Assembly: GCA_029857925.1 (NCBI GenBank)
Contig: JAOUGF010000091.1
Location: forward strand, 1-7,529
Source of the DNA: Gammaproteobacteria bacterium
Lineage (GTDB): Bacteria > Pseudomonadota > Gammaproteobacteria > S012-40
Length of the DNA: 7,529 nucleotides
Direction: 5' to 3'
The notes beneath the pieces were generated by a model. The model ran no database searches. It had not been told where the DNA came from and worked only from the letters and a program-made list of their open reading frames with translations. Position 1 is the first letter of the stretch. Each line of letters starts with the position of its first letter. The position numbers and the translations under genes are program-made. Of the stretch, positions 6,368-7,529 are shown piece by piece.

Positions 6368-7285
6368 ATGAGCGTGTTAGTCGTAACCAAATATTTTGGA
6401 CATGTCAATAAACTCCACCTTAACTGGTGGCACCTGACGGGTATTGCCATCGCAGTGGTAATCACCGCCTCTGGTCTGATCTATGGCGGCATCCGCTATG
6501 GATTGAACCAGTCACAACCCGATAATATTGCGGACACGCTGCAGAAGCAAGTCGCGCAACAACGAGACGACCTTTTAGGCACAAAGCGTCAGACCGAAGA
6601 GGACATGAATGCACTCGCAGTGCGTCTGGGTGAACTCAAGGCGCAAGTCATCCGCCTCAACGCATTGGGTCAACGCTTGGTGCAAATGGCCAAGTTAGAC
6701 AAAGGTGAATTTAATTTTGAACGCCCGCCCGCGCAAGGGGGCCCGGAAACCGCAGAGCGCGGCTCTCCGTTACAGGTGACAGACTTTGTCGCCTCCATGG
6801 ATGATCTGCTGCACCAAATCGAACACCGATCTTTGCAACTTAACGTGCTTGAAAGCATGTTGATGAATCGCAATCTGCAAGAAGAGGTCTACCCTGCAGG
6901 TCGTCCGGTGCGGCGTGGTTGGGTCTCTTCGTATTTTGGATATCGTACCGATCCCTTTAACGGCCGAGTCGCACACCATGACGGCGTCGATATTGCGAGC
7001 GCGGAAGGCGCCGATATCCTTGCGGTGGCCGCCGGCGTCATCACTTGGGCGGGCCCGCGTTATGGCTTCGGCCACTTGGTAGAAGTCAACCACGGTAACG
7101 GCTATGTCACGCGCTACGCGCATAACGAAGAAATCCTGGTGCAGGTGGGCGCAACCGTAAAGAAAGGCCAAGTGCTGGCCAAGATGGGCTCTACCGGGCG
7201 TTCCACCGGCCCGCATGTACATTTCGAAGTATTGAAAAGCGGCAAGATGGTGGACCCTGCAAACTATTTACAGATCTCCGGATAA
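6368..7285 (+). CDS. membrane-anchored M23 family murein endopeptidase
   Basis: This is a probable peptidoglycan endopeptidase acting in the periplasm. It has 305 residues: a short cytoplasmic start, one transmembrane helix at about 23-42 with no signal cleavage site evident, a coiled coil at about 55-108, a Pro/Gly-rich linker (111-135), a second helical stretch (about 136-166), and a LytM/M23 domain at about 184-300. The full zinc and catalytic set is present: His204 and Asp208 (HDGVD), His252 (RYAH), and His283 and His285 (HVHFE). It is therefore likely an active hydrolase, unlike degenerate LytM activators such as EnvC. The architecture resembles MepM-like proteins, but I cannot assign cross-link specificity. 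The ATG has AAAGGA (6352-6357) and GAGGG (6360-6364) upstream. Transcription ends at a good terminator after the gene, so it appears monocistronic. In Pseudomonas-like genomes the same gene lies between dciA and secA. Confidence 0.92.
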   Translation: MSVLVVTKYFGHVNKLHLNWWHLTGIAIAVVITASGLIYGGIRYGLNQSQPDNIADTLQKQVAQQRDDLLGTKRQTEEDMNALAVRLGELKAQVIRLNALGQRLVQMAKLDKGEFNFERPPAQGGPETAERGSPLQVTDFVASMDDLLHQIEHRSLQLNVLESMLMNRNLQEEVYPAGRPVRRGWVSSYFGYRTDPFNGRVAHHDGVDIASAEGADILAVAAGVITWAGPRYGFGHLVEVNHGNGYVTRYAHNEEILVQVGATVKKGQVLAKMGSTGRSTGPHVHFEVLKSGKMVDPANYLQISG

Positions 7286-7312
7286 TCGATCCGCTACACG
7301 ACAATTTCACAT

Positions 7313-7338
7313 GGGCGCCGTAAAGCGCCCTTTTCTTT
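7313..7338 (+). terminator. rho-independent terminator after the M23 gene
   Basis: GGGCGC (7313-7318) pairs perfectly with GCGCCC (7325-7330) around the loop CGTAAA, followed directly by TTTTCTTT (7331-7338). It starts 28 nt after the M23 stop. The stem, short loop and T-tract make it the clearest intrinsic terminator here. It separates the M23 gene from whatever lies beyond the window. Confidence 0.88.
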
Positions 7339-7529
7339 GAATAGCCCTGCGTTTTTCGAACGACGTTAACGTAGATATCTGCGCTGCAATTCGTCAGATT
7401 TTTCATTATTAGTCCATCAACCATTCTGCCAACATCAGCCACACCCCGACGATATGTCATGCTACCTCGCTGAATTAGGCGGAAAAACCACAAACGCGTA
7501 AAAACCGGCTACCCCACGTCTACGAGCCG
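7339..7529. other. non-coding right end, probable upstream region of the next gene
   Basis: No convincing coding frame, tRNA or repeat array is seen in these ~190 nt. The minus-strand frame across 7191-7493 has no recognisable motif, starts at a TTG, and runs back into the M23 gene through the terminator. The stretch holds a 10-bp palindrome ACGTTAACGT (7363-7372) directly followed by AGATATCT (7373-7380). It also holds a direct repeat CG(G/T)AAAAACC at 7480-7489 and 7497-7506. From conserved order in related genomes the next gene is expected to be secA on the plus strand, but its start is not in the window. Confidence 0.5.

Noticed and set aside
7340..7460. tRNA-like string on the minus strand (GTTCGAA near 7355-7361, GGTTGATGG further upstream)
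   Set aside because: The bases around the TTCGAAA loop do not form a 5-bp T stem and no acceptor or anticodon stem could be paired.
7191..7493. 100-codon minus-strand frame at the right end
   Set aside because: It begins at TTG, reads through the M23 terminator into the M23 coding region antisense, and has no motif. It could only be real if relatives conserved it.
1..7529. A novel defence, mobile or otherwise undescribed multi-gene system
   Set aside because: Every substantial gene belongs to a well-known family in a conserved order, and there are no integrases, transposases, terminal repeats, arrays or composition shifts.

Overview
The window is the 3' end of a division and cell wall (dcw) gene cluster from a gammaproteobacterium that is not an enteric, and it runs on into the conserved genes that follow it. 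On the plus strand it reads murB (3' part only), ddlB, ftsQ, ftsA, ftsZ and lpxC. A dciA (DUF721) gene then lies on the minus strand, followed by a plus-strand membrane-anchored M23 peptidase gene. Three points support the assignment. murB lies inside the cluster and is of the GIPGTVGG type, unlike E. coli. LpxC has the same length and catalytic-residue numbering as I recall for Pseudomonas LpxC. The order lpxC, convergent dciA, divergent M23 gene is the one I know from Pseudomonas-like genomes, where secA comes next; E. coli instead has secM-secA after lpxC. DNA is moderately GC-rich and codon use looks even across the window, so I see no sign of transfer.

Positions 1-3513 are tightly packed. 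murB/ddlB overlap as ATGA, ddlB/ftsQ as TAATG, and ftsQ and ftsA are 7 nt apart, which suggests one transcript with translational coupling. MurB and Ddl supply UDP-MurNAc and D-Ala-D-Ala for peptidoglycan precursors. FtsQ is the bitopic divisome scaffold, and FtsA anchors FtsZ to the membrane. ftsZ (3553-4713) follows a 39-nt gap with the strongest Shine-Dalgarno sequence in the window. A 192-nt gap then leads to lpxC (4906-5817), the committed step of lipid A synthesis, which begins at GTG. That gap contains a small hairpin and an open frame that ends by overlapping the lpxC start codon.

At 5818-5860 a short hairpin separates convergent lpxC and dciA and probably terminates both. dciA (5861-6301, minus) encodes a DnaB-helicase loader/operator protein. 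A 66-nt divergent spacer separates it from the M23 endopeptidase gene (6368-7285), which has its own good terminator at 7313-7338. The last ~190 nt (7339-7529) hold no convincing gene. They contain two adjacent small palindromes and a short direct repeat, and are probably the upstream region of the next gene, predicted to be secA.

I found no phage, IS element, CRISPR array, toxin-antitoxin pair, RNA gene or clearly undescribed system. The points most worth checking are the ftsZ-lpxC gap and the non-coding right end.
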